Shown here piece by piece: positions 29,327-41,671 of a stretch of DNA of 64,000 bases. The stretch covers positions 2,852,001 to 2,916,000 of the forward strand of contig JARUPY010000537.1 of assembly GCA_029817715.1 (NCBI GenBank). The letters run 5' to 3'. The position numbers and the translations under genes were made by a program. Every line of letters begins with the position of its first letter. Positions within the stretch are counted from its first letter, which is position 1. Source of the stretch: Melastoma dodecandrum. Its lineage: Eukaryota > Streptophyta > Magnoliopsida > Myrtales > Melastomataceae. Under the pieces are notes generated by a model, which saw only the letters and a program-made list of their open reading frames with translations, ran no database searches and was not told the origin of the DNA.

Positions 29327-32224
29327 TGTACGCGCGTCGCCGTTACCCATCCATAATGGCTCCGTAGAAAACATGTATGTTGCTTAACCTAGGTAAGCTA
29401 TTACGGAGTCGCCACCGACTTATTTTTAAAACTGTTTAAGTCGGAAAAACAGTTGGTTCGGGGATTCCTATTTATTAACTCTTACATCTAAACATGCGAA
29501 AATGTGGCGTTTGCTCCAAAAGTTTGCCTTTGGTTAACGGGTGTTGGACCCGATCCGGGCATGACTCCGGACTCATGTCAATGTTTTACGGGCGTTGGAC
29601 CCGATTCAGGCTTCCGACCCGAACTCCTGTTTGTTGATAGCAAACAACATGTGACAATAAACCTATGGGCCTAAGGCATGCGGACAAGCACAGACAATTA
29701 TTGAGATCAAAGGGAGCGGGGAAGGATGGTGACCGTGGACCTACACTTGGGCCCACGGCCCGTTACATGTGGAGATAAATAAAATCGGGAAGCCCGCACC
29801 TCCCTCATGTACCTGAGGCCCGCTGGGATGGCATGTCATCTGTTGAGCTCGTCGGTTGGGGCCGCTTTTGAGACATGCTTCCTCCCGCTCCTCTAGTCTT
29901 CGAAATTCGTTTTGTCGAACTCCCGTGAAACTCAGTTGATTTTCATGCAAATTAAACCAGAATGCGATGGTCAGAAAATTCTAATTGAATATTTGAAACA
30001 ATTAAAATTAACTATTGTAAGTCGGAGTGAGACTTACCGGGCATTGTGTGGCCCGTTGATGTCGATCTTCCGTGATGTCGGAAGATAACTGGGCGTTGTG
30101 TGGCCCGTTGATGTTGATCTTTAGTGATGTTGAAAATGGATGTCTGGGGCGTTGTGTAGCCCGTTGATGTTGATCTTCCGTGATGTCGGAGGATAATGGG
30201 GCGTTGTGTGGCCCGTTGATATTGATCTTCGGTGATGTCGAAAATGGATGTCCCTTGGTAATGAATTCCTCGTTGTTTTACATGCAAAACAAAGGAAATG
30301 AGAGAGATATGCAAAGCCATTAGTAACGGTTAAATTGACGTAAATTTAACCGAACCAAAACAGTAAGGCATGACTTACCGTTTGATGATGAGGAATCGTG
30401 TCAACTTGTGATCTTTTGAGAAATCCTCAAATAAATAGCTTGAGAGGTTCCATGTCCGGTCCGTTGGTTCAGACGTGTTATGAATCCTACGAGAGTGAAA
30501 GCATATCGAAAGTAGAATGCTCGAAACATATGACCAAAGAGACAAACGTAGGTAGTTACGCCATCGAAAGAAAAGTTTGGTCAATCTTTGAACGTTTACT
30601 TGAATTGTGACAAATGGATGGTAATTAAAAAATTTATAACTTGTTGTAAACTTCTGCAAAATTTGTGAAATTTTACCAAAAGCTAGAGAACTTAAATATA
30701 ATCCATGAGGTCAAAATTATAAAAACCTAACATGTGATGTTCTTCCAGTAAGGAAAAGAGTGGGGCTGTTCAAACTGGACATGTTCCAGTCGGACAGCTT
30801 ACAGGGGTGAGATTGACCCCCATTGACCGTGTGCTGAACTTGTTCAAAATGAGAAATGTAAAACATCAAAGTTGTAAATAATTGAATGTTACAACTTTAG
30901 GTTCTAATGTGAAGTGATTCGGAGTTTATAATAGCAAGTTATGCCTTCTGGTGCACAGACTACTCATTCTGCCGCTAGAAGGCAAGAGGCAAGGGAGGGC
31001 TTTGTCTTCCCTGAATTTATAGACCAACTAGATGGAACCGAATGTAAAAACCCAAAAGATAAAAGTTGTAGAAAACTGAAATATGGTTTGGAAAAAGAAA
31101 TTTCATAAAATTTTAAAGTGGGGTTTGAGACTTAAATATTTTTATTTGTAGGAGTACTTGTTTGCTGCATAGTGCAATGACATTTTGTGTTAACTGCGTT
31201 CCACTAACAATTTGACCATATTTTATTGCTTAAATAAAAATTGTCAAAACATGAAAGCTTTAGGCCACTAAAAGATACTTCGGATGCAATAAGTTTTAGG
31301 TAAAATAGAGCTTTGGTATTAAAGTTATGTCAAGAAAACCGAATCAGCCTTCCTGCTCGTGTGCAGATCGAGGCTAAATCACTGTCCAACTTTGATGGAC
31401 GAAAACCCAACTGAAGAGACCTCGAATGAAGAAGTCCAAAACAAAAATTTTAGATAACTCAAATAAAAAGTGATACCAAGTGGTTTCATACAGATCCAAG
31501 CTGTACAGACAACGCTATGTCCAACGGAGTGTAACTGCCGCATCGTGGATGCACGAAACAGATCAGTTTTATTCTCCGGCATTCAAGGATAAAAAAACAC
31601 TAGCAAAATGCGTCTGTTTGGAAAAATGTTTCAACAGATAAGTTGTTCTCCATTAAGAAAGGAACCTAAAGAGTCTAAAATCAGCTCAATCCATGTTCTG
31701 AGAGAAGAGTTATGTATAAATTACGAAGTAATGACAGCAGCAAAATTCCAGGACACGTATATCCCATGAATAAGTCATAACTCAGGCTATACATGCTCGA
31801 TTTAGACGCATAAGAGAAAGGAAGAGAATGGACCTGACTAAGCTCGATTCCGTTGCTGGACAGAAGAGCAGCGTCCCTAGGAACGGACTGCCGACTTCGT
31901 ACTTGGGGAAAATTTGCTCGTTTGGGAGGTTCTTCTTGTTCTTTGGGGAAGGTCTCCGCCCTTCCTGAAAAATCCTCTCCAATTCCCTTCTCCCCCAAAA
32001 GAAATCTTCCCCAATCCCTTTCTCCCCACGGATCCATCAATCCGCCGAACCAAGGGAAAGGAAAATCTTGTTAGTGGAGGATAGAATGATAGGATGGTGA
32101 TTTGCCTTCATCATTTTGTCTAGAGAATCTCCATTAGTGGAGGAGGGAATGATAAGGTGGTGGCCCTTGCCCTCATTATTTTGTCTAGAGAATCTTCATT
32201 TGTGGGCAATTTGGGGGATCTACA
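29327..32224 (+). repeat. LTR-Y copy 1 (2.9 kb), TSD GCGAG
   Basis: TGTACGCGCG to GGGATCTACA, 2898 bp. GCGAG lies on both sides (29322-29326 and 32225-32229), within LTR-X. The unusually long LTR and the 'ggagtcgccaccgactta' stretch are reminiscent of plant Tat/Ogre-type elements. A second, shorter copy with its own right-hand GCGAG is at 40087-41671. A four-unit minisatellite (30036-30255) is found only here. A 119-codon minus frame (31681-32040) is kept in both copies but has no family features. Confidence 0.82.
30036..30255 (+). repeat. Minisatellite in LTR-Y, 4 units of about 54 bp
   Basis: 'gggcgttgtgtggcccgttg' plus 'atgttgatcttccgtgatgt' repeats four times with variants. The whole array lies in the 1.3 kb that the other LTR-Y copy lacks. 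Confidence 0.85.
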
Positions 32225-32904
32225 GCGAGCAACCGTAACCGAAGCAACAACTCTCCGCCATCACTTCCACTGTTCCGGCGAGCAACCGTAACCGTGACAA
32301 CAATCCTCCGCCAGCATCACCGTCAAAATGTGCAACCGTAGTCTTGACAACCAGCCTCCGCCATCGCTTCCATCGTTGGATCGAGCAACCATAGTTCTGG
32401 CAATCATCCTCTGTCTGCACTCCCATCGCCAGGGTGTTCTACCGTAGCCTTGACGTCTACGCCCGACATCCTCGACTGCTCTCCGTTCATCAAGCTTTCA
32501 TATTCAACTTTCCCAGTCCACGAGTCTAAAGCGTACTGTAGCAACTCTACGACGTCAGCAGCAAGTCTACAACGCCTCCATTATCCATATCCGACGCAAC
32601 CTTCGGCCACCATCTGTCTGTCAAGCATCCAGCAGTCAAACTCCACATTCCGGATACACGAGTATACAGCGCACCGTAGCAAGTCTACGACGTCAGCAGC
32701 AAGTCTACGACGTCAGCAGCGAGTCTACTTCGCCTCCATCATCCTTACCACCGTTTTCCTTCGTTTTTTATGGCTGTAGTTTCATTTAATCATTGAAATT
32801 CATCTTTCTGGCTACCACACTTAAATCCCTGTGAGTCTACGTGCCAAAATATTTCCGACGTGATCCGTTTCGACGTGAACAGTGGTCCATTTTCTACGCG
32901 AACA
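32225..32904 (+). repeat. LTR-X copy 3, right part
   Basis: Continues LTR3 after LTR-Y, from 'gcgagcaaccgtaaccga' to 'ctacgcgaaca'. It is followed by the ATATG target duplication and TBC intron 1. It holds repeated 'gagcaaccgta' and 'cgacgtcagcagc' modules. Confidence 0.75.
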
Positions 32905-32958
32905 ATATGATATGATGTGAATTCTCCTTTCATTTTCTTGTTTTTTTTTTCTGACCAG

Positions 32959-33033
32959 TGGAGGAGTCTGTTTGGACCAGATGGTAAACTCTCTGATGGT
33001 GGTGTTAAGTTTTTGAAGAAAGTTCGAAACAGA
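32959..33033 (+). pseudogene. TBC exon 2, copy 1
   Basis: After a T-rich tract and 'accag', 25 codons read WRSLFGPDGKLSDGGVKFLK then KVRNR, followed by a gtaaga donor. The motif is the well-conserved start of plant GYP7-like TBC domains (W-K/R-S-L-F-x-P-D-G...GGVKFLKKVR). Confidence 0.85.
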
Positions 33034-33120
33034 GTAAGACATCAGTCTTACATTAAGTTAGTGATCGATATATTTAGGAGTATTTTTCATGGGAGGTGAT
33101 GCATCTTATTTTTGGTTTAG

Positions 33121-33170
33121 GGAGTTGATCCGAGTATAGGAGCGGAAGTTTGGCCATTTATACTTGGAGT
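33121..33170 (+). pseudogene. TBC exon 3, copy 1
   Basis: After 'tttggtttag', 50 bases read GVDPSIGAEVWPFILGV in phase, then gtgagt. The usual family motif is GVDPSIRxEVWPFLLGVY; here the Arg is replaced by Gly. Confidence 0.85.
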
Positions 33171-34899
33171 GTGAGTATTTATTCTGTGTTTCTTCTCCTG
33201 GTGATAATTCTCTGGAGTTCTTCTTGGTAGTTCTGGATTGCCTTTCTAGAGTGCTTTTCTTGTTATAGAAAAGGGATTCATTCTTCCTTTATGATTACAA
33301 GCCTTTGGAACGATAATATTCTCCCCTGGCCGATTAATGCAAGTACTTTGCTATCAGGCCTTGAACTGTTAATGTAGTTTATCATAGAAGCACTTTTTTC
33401 CTGCTCAATGCTTGCCCTTTGATCGATTGATCTGAAACTCAGTGGAGATGGTAAATTAATATAATTAGAGGTACTGTTGAGGTACCTTGGGATCTTATCA
33501 AGAAAATGTTAGTAACAAATGCATTCCCGTGATGTATGGGGGTAATCAAACATGTATGATTACAACATTCATGCATGTCATATTTTACTTTGGTGAACCT
33601 TATTGAGATTGCTTCTGTGCGAGATCAAAGAAGGGCTTCTAACTTCTCTCATGTCTTTCTCTCAATTCTGAATGGTATCTCAGTTGGATTTAGAATTCCC
33701 TTAACTTGGATGCTCATGTACCAGTCGGAGGAGTTTTTATTTGGGATATAATGTAGTTTTGGCGTAAGGCCTTTGGATAGAGAATCTGAATTTGTCATTT
33801 TGAAGGAACGAGTCTAAGGACCTCATCAGAAGCTGTTGTACCATAGAGGTTTCACCATCCAAGAGAATTCTCCATCTATCAGACAGCAGGCCCGTTGAGA
33901 CGCGCCGTTGGGGATTGATGGCCGATCCAGTAGAGCGTTGGAAGTCTGTTTTGGGAGTGTCTTCTCCTCGTTTTGTCCAAGAGATAGCACCTTCGCTTTT
34001 GCGGCCGTTCATGTCGGCCCTGGTGCTTTAATTTGCTCTTTTGATTTTATCTTGCGCTTTGCTTTTGACGACCTTGGTCTTTGCGCTAATTTTGCTCTTT
34101 CTTTGCTTTCATGCAGGGATTTGCCCCATTTTATTTCTTTTTCTTTGCTTTGTTGGAGACGCCTTGGACTCCTTGGGGATTTATATTTCTTGATGGTCTA
34201 TGAGGATTTGCCCCATTTTCTTCTCCGTTGATCTTTTTGGAGCTGCTTTGGACTCCTTGAGGATTTGTACGTCTTGCAGAATTGTTGGAGGTTTTCGTCC
34301 CTGGTACTAGTCAACTGGCAAGCATGTCGGCTGATGGTACTTCTTCGCTTGAACCTTGAGGAAGTGTCGCCACTGTGGTCCGTCGCTTCCGATTTCTAAC
34401 TACAGGATCTCCATTAACCTTGATGTAAGGTGATCCTTAGACTCGATGGGACTAGTGTGTGTAGAAACTTCGACTTTGGCTTGGAAGGGCTAGCAATGGT
34501 CATGTCCGTGTTTAGGATAGAGAATAAATGCTCGATCTCATCCCGGTTTGAGCATCCTTTGTCAAGGGATTCGTTGTCCGCTCAAACGTTTACATGTGAA
34601 CCCTCATAGTGTTTGCACTTATCACTCTAGGGTAGGTGTTTAGGATTGGGTTTGCCTTCTCCACTCTCACCCAGAAGCATTCTTAGTGTCAAAAATATTT
34701 TTGAATTGTATGCAAATGAGCACACGAATGCCTAAATAATGAATAGGTTTAGGTACGCAAACCTCTTTGGAGACGTCGTACTAAGGTGGTGCTCTTGTGC
34801 AAGCTTCATGGGGAAAGTGTTTGCACTTTCATGCCCCAATCATGTCCTTTGATATTACACTCGGAACGGCTTCCACCCGACCACCCACGCCGTTGCCTA

Positions 34900-37800
34900 G
34901 GAGTTTGTACCGTACTATGTGGATGTTCATGTGCCTACACAGTTGACAACGGATAGAGACAAAGTTAGCTCATGTACTTCGACTCTCGCTTGAGGAGATA
35001 ATGAAGTAAAGTTCCCGCTGGGGAGATGAGGTGGATATGTCCATCTCGATGATAGTTCTGGAAATATATGCTTGTATCCTTGTTTGAGGAATGCGACGTA
35101 TGTAATCAAATCCAGCTTGAATGAAGGTAGGACTCCAGCTGGGGGAATGGAGATACGACTCCATCTGGGGAATTATAAGAAATTTTGTTAGAGAGCAGTG
35201 TAGATGATACTCCCTTTTGGTATGGTCATTTTTTTGTGATGACAAAGGCAATTTCGAAGCTTTGGTTCGAAATTTTTCACCCAACCGCCCACGCCTTTGT
35301 CTGTAATGTAGGATGCTTATGTACCTACATTAAGCAAAGGACGGAAATACAAGTGAGCTCTTGTAACTTGTTTCATAGAGAAAGTGCTAGAATTGAATTA
35401 ATGTAATCATCCTTGGTGATAAACAAAGGCAATCTCGAATTTTGATTCGAAATTTCCACCCAGCCGCCCGCGCCTTTGTTCGTAATGCAAGGATGTTCAT
35501 GTACCTGCACTCGCTAAAGGGCGGAAACACAAGTGAGCTCTTGTAACTTGTTTCATAGAGAAAGTGCTAGAATTGAATTAATGTAATCATCCTTGGTGAT
35601 AAACAAAGGCAATCTCGAATTTTGATTCGAAATTTCCATCCAGCCGCCCGCGCCTTTGTTCGTAATGCAAGGATGTTCATGTACTTGCACTTGCCAAAGG
35701 GCGGAAACAGAAGTGAGCTCTTGTAACTTGTTTTTTGTTAAAGTAAGAATGAAGTTTGCTCATGTAACTTCATTTGTATGAAAAGTGAAGTAGAACTTTG
35801 ATACTTCCCTTTTGCATGTGTTTCGTCATTGCATCTTCGTTCGATGGAATCGAAGGATTGACGAAGATTACTCCTGCCTGATGTCTATTGTGTAAGGAAG
35901 CTCATGTACCTATCAAATAGATGGCAAGAAACAAGTAAGTTCATGTGACTTGTTTCCGTTAAAGTAAGAATGAAGTTTGCTCATGTAACTTCATTTATAA
36001 GACAAGTGAAGTAGAGTTTTGGTACTTCCCTTTTACATGGTTTCGTCATTGCGTCTTCGTCCGATGGAATCAAAGGTTTGACGAAATGGCTACTCTAGTC
36101 TTGTATCCGTTGTATAAGGTTGCTCATGTACCTATCAAACAGATGAAAAGGAAACAAGTGTATTTGTACGACTTGATTCTTTTTTAGAGTAGAAACGAAA
36201 TGTGCTTTATGTAATTTCGTTTATAAGAAAGGGTAAAGAAGTGTTATGGTACTTCCCCCTTTTTTGTTTGTTTTGTCAATGCGTCTTTATTCGATGGAAT
36301 CATCGGATTGATGAAATGATGCTCTGGTCTCGCATCTGTTGTATAAGGGTGTTCGTCTACTTCCCTTATGTGTAATTTCGACATTGCATCTTCGTCCGTA
36401 GGAATCGAATGATTGACGAAATCTGCCATGTATTGTTGTATAAGGATGCTCATGTACCTATCGAACATATGGCGAGAAACAAGTAAGTTCATGTGACTTG
36501 TTTCTGTTAGAGTAAGAATGAACTTTGCTCATGTAACTTCATTTGCAACAAAAGTGAAGTAGAGTTTTGGTACTTCCCTTTTACTGGTTTTGTCATTGCG
36601 TCTTCGTCCGAGGGAATTGAAGGTTTGACGAAATTGCTACAAGACTTCGGCTTGGAGCTTTACCACCCTGCCACCCTTGCCTTTGTCAGAGGAGTTGTGT
36701 ACCATTCGTTTGAGGAGCTCTTGTACCTACCAACGAGACAAAGGACGTAAATGAAATGTACTCATGTAATTTTGCTTAGTTTGATGAAGAGAGTAATGAC
36801 TGTGTGATTCTCCCTTTTCATGTGTATTTGTTGGTGTTCATTGCCCCAGTTCTTTGGGGATGTAAAGAAGTTTGTTGATGAAGGTTGTGTTCTGAAGTTC
36901 TGGTTTGAAGCTTTATTATTTGTCTTCATTGTCTGCCTAGGGTGCTCATGTACCCTCTTCATGTAATTTGTTGTCTTGTTGATGACATGTTGTTTTGAAG
37001 CTTTGGTTTTCATTGTCTGTCTAGGACGCTTATGTGTCTCTTTCCTGTAATTTGTGGTGTTGTTGATGACATGTTGCTCCGAAGCTTTGGTTCGAAATTT
37101 ACTGATTGTCTGCTTAGGATGTTCATGTACTTCCTGAGATAAACATGGATGGCACAACAAGTAAGCTCATGTAACTCGTTTTGCAAAGAAAGTATTAGTC
37201 AAGGAATGAATACTCCCTTTCATGTGATTCGTTGGTTTGCCAATGGAGAATTAACCGAGATTGCTCTGTCTTGTCCCAGGATAGCTTGGTGGTATGTCCC
37301 GGGATCGCTTGGAGATTTGCCCCTGGATCGGTCAGGGATTGGCCCTCGGATATCATAGAGATTTGCCCCGGATTGTTCTTGTGTTGTCCTCGTCGTTGTT
37401 TTGCCAACGAAGGCTGTTTCGAAACTTTGGCTCGAAACTTTTCCACCCTGCCACCCTCGCCTTCGTCGTCTGCCTAGGATGTTCATGTACCTATGAGACA
37501 AGTCGAAGGGCAAAACAAGTAAGCTCATGTAACCTGTTTTGCAAAGAAAGCATTTGTTAAGGAACGAATACTCCCTTTTCATGTAGATCATTGTTTTGTT
37601 GAAGAAGAATTCTCCAAGATTGCTTGAATTTTTGTCCCAATATTGCTTGGAGATTTACCACCCTGCCGCCCGCACCTGTTGTTGTCTCCTTAGGATAATC
37701 TTGTACCTATGAGACGAACATAGGGCAAGAAACATGTAAGCTCATGTAACATGCTTTCTCGCAAGGAAAGTATTATCTTGGCAACGAATATTTCCCTTCA

Positions 37801-38230
37801 TATTGTTCTGTTGTTATGTTGACAACGAAGGATATTTCAAAGCTTTTTGGCTTGAAAATGTTTCAAGGCTTTGGCTCAAAACTTTACCACCCTGCCACCC
37901 ACGCCTTCGTCGTCTACCTAGGATGTTCATGCACCTATGAGACAAGCCGAAGGGCAAAACAAGTAAGCTCGTGTAACCTGTTTTGCGGAGAAAGTATTAG
38001 TTGAGGAACGAACATTCCCTTCCATGTAAATCATCGTTTTGTCGATAATGAAGGACATTTTGAAGCTTTGGCTCAAAACTGTTTCAAGCCTTTAGCTCGA
38101 AAGTTTACCATCCTGCCACCCACGCCTTCGTCGACATGCGACAAGGGCTAAAATGAGTGAGCTCATGTAACTCATTTTTTAAGTAAGGAAGTACTGATTA
38201 AAGAACGAATACTCCCTTTCATGTGATTGT
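34900..38230 (+). repeat. Long degenerate tandem array with the GCTCATGTAAC motif
   Basis: Units of roughly 180-300 bp combine: 'gaacgaatactccctttcat', 'aagctttggctcgaaa', 'ccaccctgccacccacgcct', 'taggatgttcatgtacct', and 'aagtaagctcatgtaac'. Two units at about 35410-35590 and 35590-35720 are almost identical. Elsewhere the units have drifted. Short open frames inside it only reflect the repeat. Confidence 0.75.
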
Positions 38231-40086
38231 AACGTCGAAGATCTTCTGCATTGATTGTTTGTGGCAGTTTCTCTTTGTTATGACAGTTGCCCTTTTGAAA
38301 GGCACAATTGCACATGATGTGCATTGTTGTAGCACTTTGTGGTACGCGTGGGTGATGACAGCTACTGTGGTGGGCGGGCTAGGGAATTGGCCGCTCCTGT
38401 GGTAGGTCGAGATGCTTGTTTCTCGTCAATGAGTGAGACGGTGTCTGACCTTCTCTTTTTTTTTTGTGAGAGTTGGTGGTTGACTACTGTCGGGATGACC
38501 GCTTGGGTGCCGTAGGGAATTCGACGGGAATTGCCCCAGTCGATGTATGCGTCGTCGTTTGGTAGACATCATGTTCTTTGGTGTTGGTAAGCTGTTGTGT
38601 GATCCCAAGACGAGTCGTCTTGTACCAGTTGCACTATGTGTTCGTCGTCGCTTGAAGAATCTGGTCCATGTTCATGTTTTGTCGTGGGGATGCTGTGAAT
38701 CCATCATTCGTCAAGTTCTTGTTGTCAGATGGACGGTGAGGTTGACTCTCCGTGGACATGAAGTGTTTGTATTTGGAGATCTACTTTGGAAAGTTTGATC
38801 TTGCGAGGTCGTTGTGAAGACCGGGGCTTGCCCCTAGTGCTAGAGTGTACTGTTGGCACTGTGAAGAGGGCCGACGAGTCCTTGTGCCGGGTTGTGCTGT
38901 CTGATGATGTAGTAGAGATCGCTTTTGTTTCCTTGGAGTGGTTATCGGATAAGTAGAGGCGCGATGCTCTGAATTGTGTCCGATTATAGCATGTCCGTGA
39001 ACAGCTCTATGGGTTCGTCATTAGCTCTGATGTTGATTGATGTTGGCTGGTGAGATGTAGCCTCCTTGGGTTTTCATGTTGTTGTAGATTTGGCTTTGGA
39101 CTTTGGTAGTCGTTGGGTGGTCTTTGGTGTTTGTGTTTGGCCTTGTACTTTGGTAGCCGGTGATAACACTTTGGGCTCATGTCGTTGGATACTGGCTTTG
39201 GACCTTGGTAGCCGTAATGGAAACTTTGATCTTCATATTGTTAGATGTTCGACATGGGCCTTGGTAGCCGTCGATGAATCCTTGGTATTCTTGTGCTTGT
39301 ATATTTGTAATGTCATACTTTCCCTAGTCCCGTTCGAGGAGCCATGTCAGAGAATTAAACCTCGGAAGAAAAATAAAGAGAATGTTTGGATTAATATCAT
39401 GCAACCATGTAATCGATGCATGATAAATTTGTGATGATACTTAATCGCATTCGTATATGCAAAAAAGTATGCATATGTGGTGATGCAATGAAGCAGTTAC
39501 TATGAATGACATGATAATGTAACTACTACAATTAAACAGACACTCATGTGGTCATGCGAATGTATGAATGTTGTAAGCAGTGAAATAGGTAGGGATAGGA
39601 GAAATGAAGGTTGTTGAAGCCCATTGTAATAAACTCCATCAAACTATAAAATGAGCAGTGTTAGTTTTACAGTTATAGCTGACAAAGCATATCTGACCTC
39701 TGTCCCTGCACATGTAACAGTCACTCAGTAACAGACAGATGCACATGCGGCGTCTGGTACCTGTAGTGGGCAATCAATACTAGACTCACGGATGAAGGTT
39801 TCTAAACCTCCCTCGGACTAAGGGAGGCGGGCCCCGGCCCAAAACCATACCGCAAAGAGCAGCACAACTGGGCCTCACGGTGTGACCCCCTAAAGATCCT
39901 AGCCCCGGGTTCGAGCACACCTAGACATGCCTAGGAAAGCGGTAAACAAACACAATCAAGAGCGCAAACAAAGGGCACCAAGCCAAGCAAGTACATGCGC
40001 AAATAATTCCTCTCCGCATGTGGATGAAATGTAAGAGTGTTCGAAATGAATCCACATGCACTCCCCAGCGGAGTCGCCATCCGGGA
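38230..40086 (+). other. Non-coding remainder of the LTR-Y internal region
   Basis: GT-rich DNA with reiterated 'gccttggtagccg' and 'ggctttggactttggtag' words (39080-39280). Then comes AT-rich sequence (39360-39700), then a GC-rich stretch with 'ggaggcgggccccggccc' at about 39825 before the 3' LTR. No coding or RNA gene was recognised. Confidence 0.45.
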
Positions 40087-41671
40087 TGTACGCGCGTCGC
40101 CGTTACCCTTCCATGATGGCTCCGTAGAAAACATGTATGTTGCTTAACCTAGGTAAGCTATTACGGAGTCGCCACCGACTTATTTTTAAAACTGTTTAAG
40201 TCGGAAAAACAGTTGGTTCAGGGATTCCTATTTATTAACTCTTACATCTAAACATGTGAAAAGGTGGCGTTTGCTCCAAAAGTTTGCCTTTGGTTAACGG
40301 GTGTTGGACCCAATCAAAGTTGTAAATAATTGAATGTTACAACTTTAGGTTCTAATGTGAAGTGATTCAGAGTTTATAAGAGTAAGTTATGCCTTCTGGT
40401 GCACAGACTACTCATTCTGCCGCTAGAAGGCAAGAGGCAAGGGAGGGCTTTGTCTTCACCGAATTTATAGACCAACTAGATGGAACCGAATGTAAAAACC
40501 CAAAAGATAAAAGTTGTAGAAAACTAAAATATGGTTTTGGAAAAATAAATTTCATAAAATTTTAAAGTGTGGTTTGAAACTTATATATTTTTATTTGGAG
40601 TAGTACTTGTTTGCTGCATAGTGCAATGACATTTTGTGTTCACTGCGTTCCACTAACAATTTGACCAGATTTTATTGCTTAAATAAAAATTGTCAAAACA
40701 TGAAAGCTTTAGGCCACTAAAAGATACTTCGGATGCAATAAGTTTTAGGTAAAATAGAGCTTTGGTATTAAAGTTATATCAAGAAAACCGAATCAGCCTT
40801 CCTGCTCGTGTGCAGATCGAGGCTAAATCACTGTCCAACTTTGATGGACGAAAACCCAACTGAAGAAACCTCGAATGAAGAAGTCCAAAACACAAATTTT
40901 AGATAACTCAAATAAAAAGTGACACCAAGTGGTTTCATACAGATCCAAGCTGTACAGACAACGCTGTGTCCAACGGAGTGTAACTGCCGCATCGTGGATG
41001 CATGAAACAGATTAGTTTTATTCTCCGGCATTCAAGGATAAAAAACACTAGCAAAATGCGTCTGTTTGTAAAATGTTTCAACAGAGAAGTTGTTCTCCAT
41101 TAAGAAAGGAACCTAAAGAGTCTAAAATCAGCTCAATCCATGTACTGAGAGAAGAGTTATGCATAAATTACGAAGTAATGACAACAGCAAAATTCCAGTA
41201 CACGTATATCCCAAGAATAAGTCATAACTCAGGCTATACATGCTCGATTTAGACGCATCAAAGAAAGGAAGAGAATGGACCTGACTAAGCTCGATTCCGT
41301 TGCTGGACAGAAGAGCAGCGTCCCTAGGAACGGACTGCCGACGTCGTACTTGGGGAAGATTTGCTCGTTTGGGAGGTTCTTCTTGTTCTTTGGGGAAGGT
41401 CTCCGCCCTTCCTGAAAAATCCTCTCCAATTCCCTTCTCCCCCCAAAGAAATCTTCCCCAATCCCTTTCTCCCCACGGATCCATCAATCCGCCGAACCAA
41501 GGGAAAGGAAAATCTTGTTAGTGGAGGATAGAATGATAGGATGGTGGTTTGCCTTCATCATTTTGTCTAGAGAATCTCCATTAGTGGAGGAGGGAATGAT
41601 AAGGTGGTGGCCCTTGCCCTCATTATTTTGTCTAGAGAATCTTCATTTGTGGGCAATTTGGGGGATCTAAA
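40087..41671 (+). repeat. LTR-Y copy 2 (1.6 kb, internally deleted)
   Basis: TGTACGCGCG to GGATCTAAA, followed by GCGAG (41672-41676) and the LTR-X right part. It matches copy 1 except for a deletion equal to about 29556-30865 of copy 1 (junction near 40312). The terminal CA is mutated to AA. Differences are few per 100 bp, so the copies are fairly young. Confidence 0.82.

Larger units (their letters stand above)
24527..32904 (+). mobile_element. LTR-X retrotransposon cluster in TBC intron 1, TSD ATATG
   Basis: Perfect 5-bp duplications ATATG flank it (24522-24526 and 32905-32909). Contents: an LTR start (24527-24607), an inverted LTR half (about 24607-25080), LTR1 (25082-26242), an internal region with a gag-like frame but no pol, a polypurine tract (27522-27533), LTR2 (27534-28674), and LTR3 (28675-29326 and 32225-32904) split by LTR-Y. 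LTRs start TGTTGACATGG and end ACGCGAACA. Three LTRs around one internal region mean that rearrangement followed insertion. It is non-autonomous, of the LARD or TR-GAG kind; the lineage is not certain. The 'ttggcgaccacggtgggag' primer site right after LTR1 is typical of plant Ty3/gypsy of the Tat/Athila side. Confidence 0.82.
33484..40086 (+). mobile_element. LTR-Y internal region, non-coding and minisatellite-rich
   Basis: It runs from the end of the out-of-place flank copy to LTR-Y copy 2. No gag, RT or integrase is seen in any frame. The first few hundred bases may still be TBC intron. It is rich in degenerate tandem repeats (34900-38230). The last part, 'ccccagcggagtcgccatcc' at about 40055-40082, is of a kind often found just before 3' LTRs of plant Ty3/gypsy elements. 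Long repeat-rich untranslated regions before the 3' LTR are known from Tat/Ogre-type elements. It is therefore probably a non-autonomous LARD-like derivative. Confidence 0.5.

Noticed and set aside
31681..32040. 119-codon minus frame kept in both LTR-Y copies (also 41128-41487)
   Set aside because: The copies are so similar that an open frame persists by descent; there is no start context or domain, and it lies wholly within an LTR.
34927..38004. Many short frames in the tandem array, such as 36762-37160 and 37816-38004
   Set aside because: They repeat the array words in both strands; typical of minisatellites.
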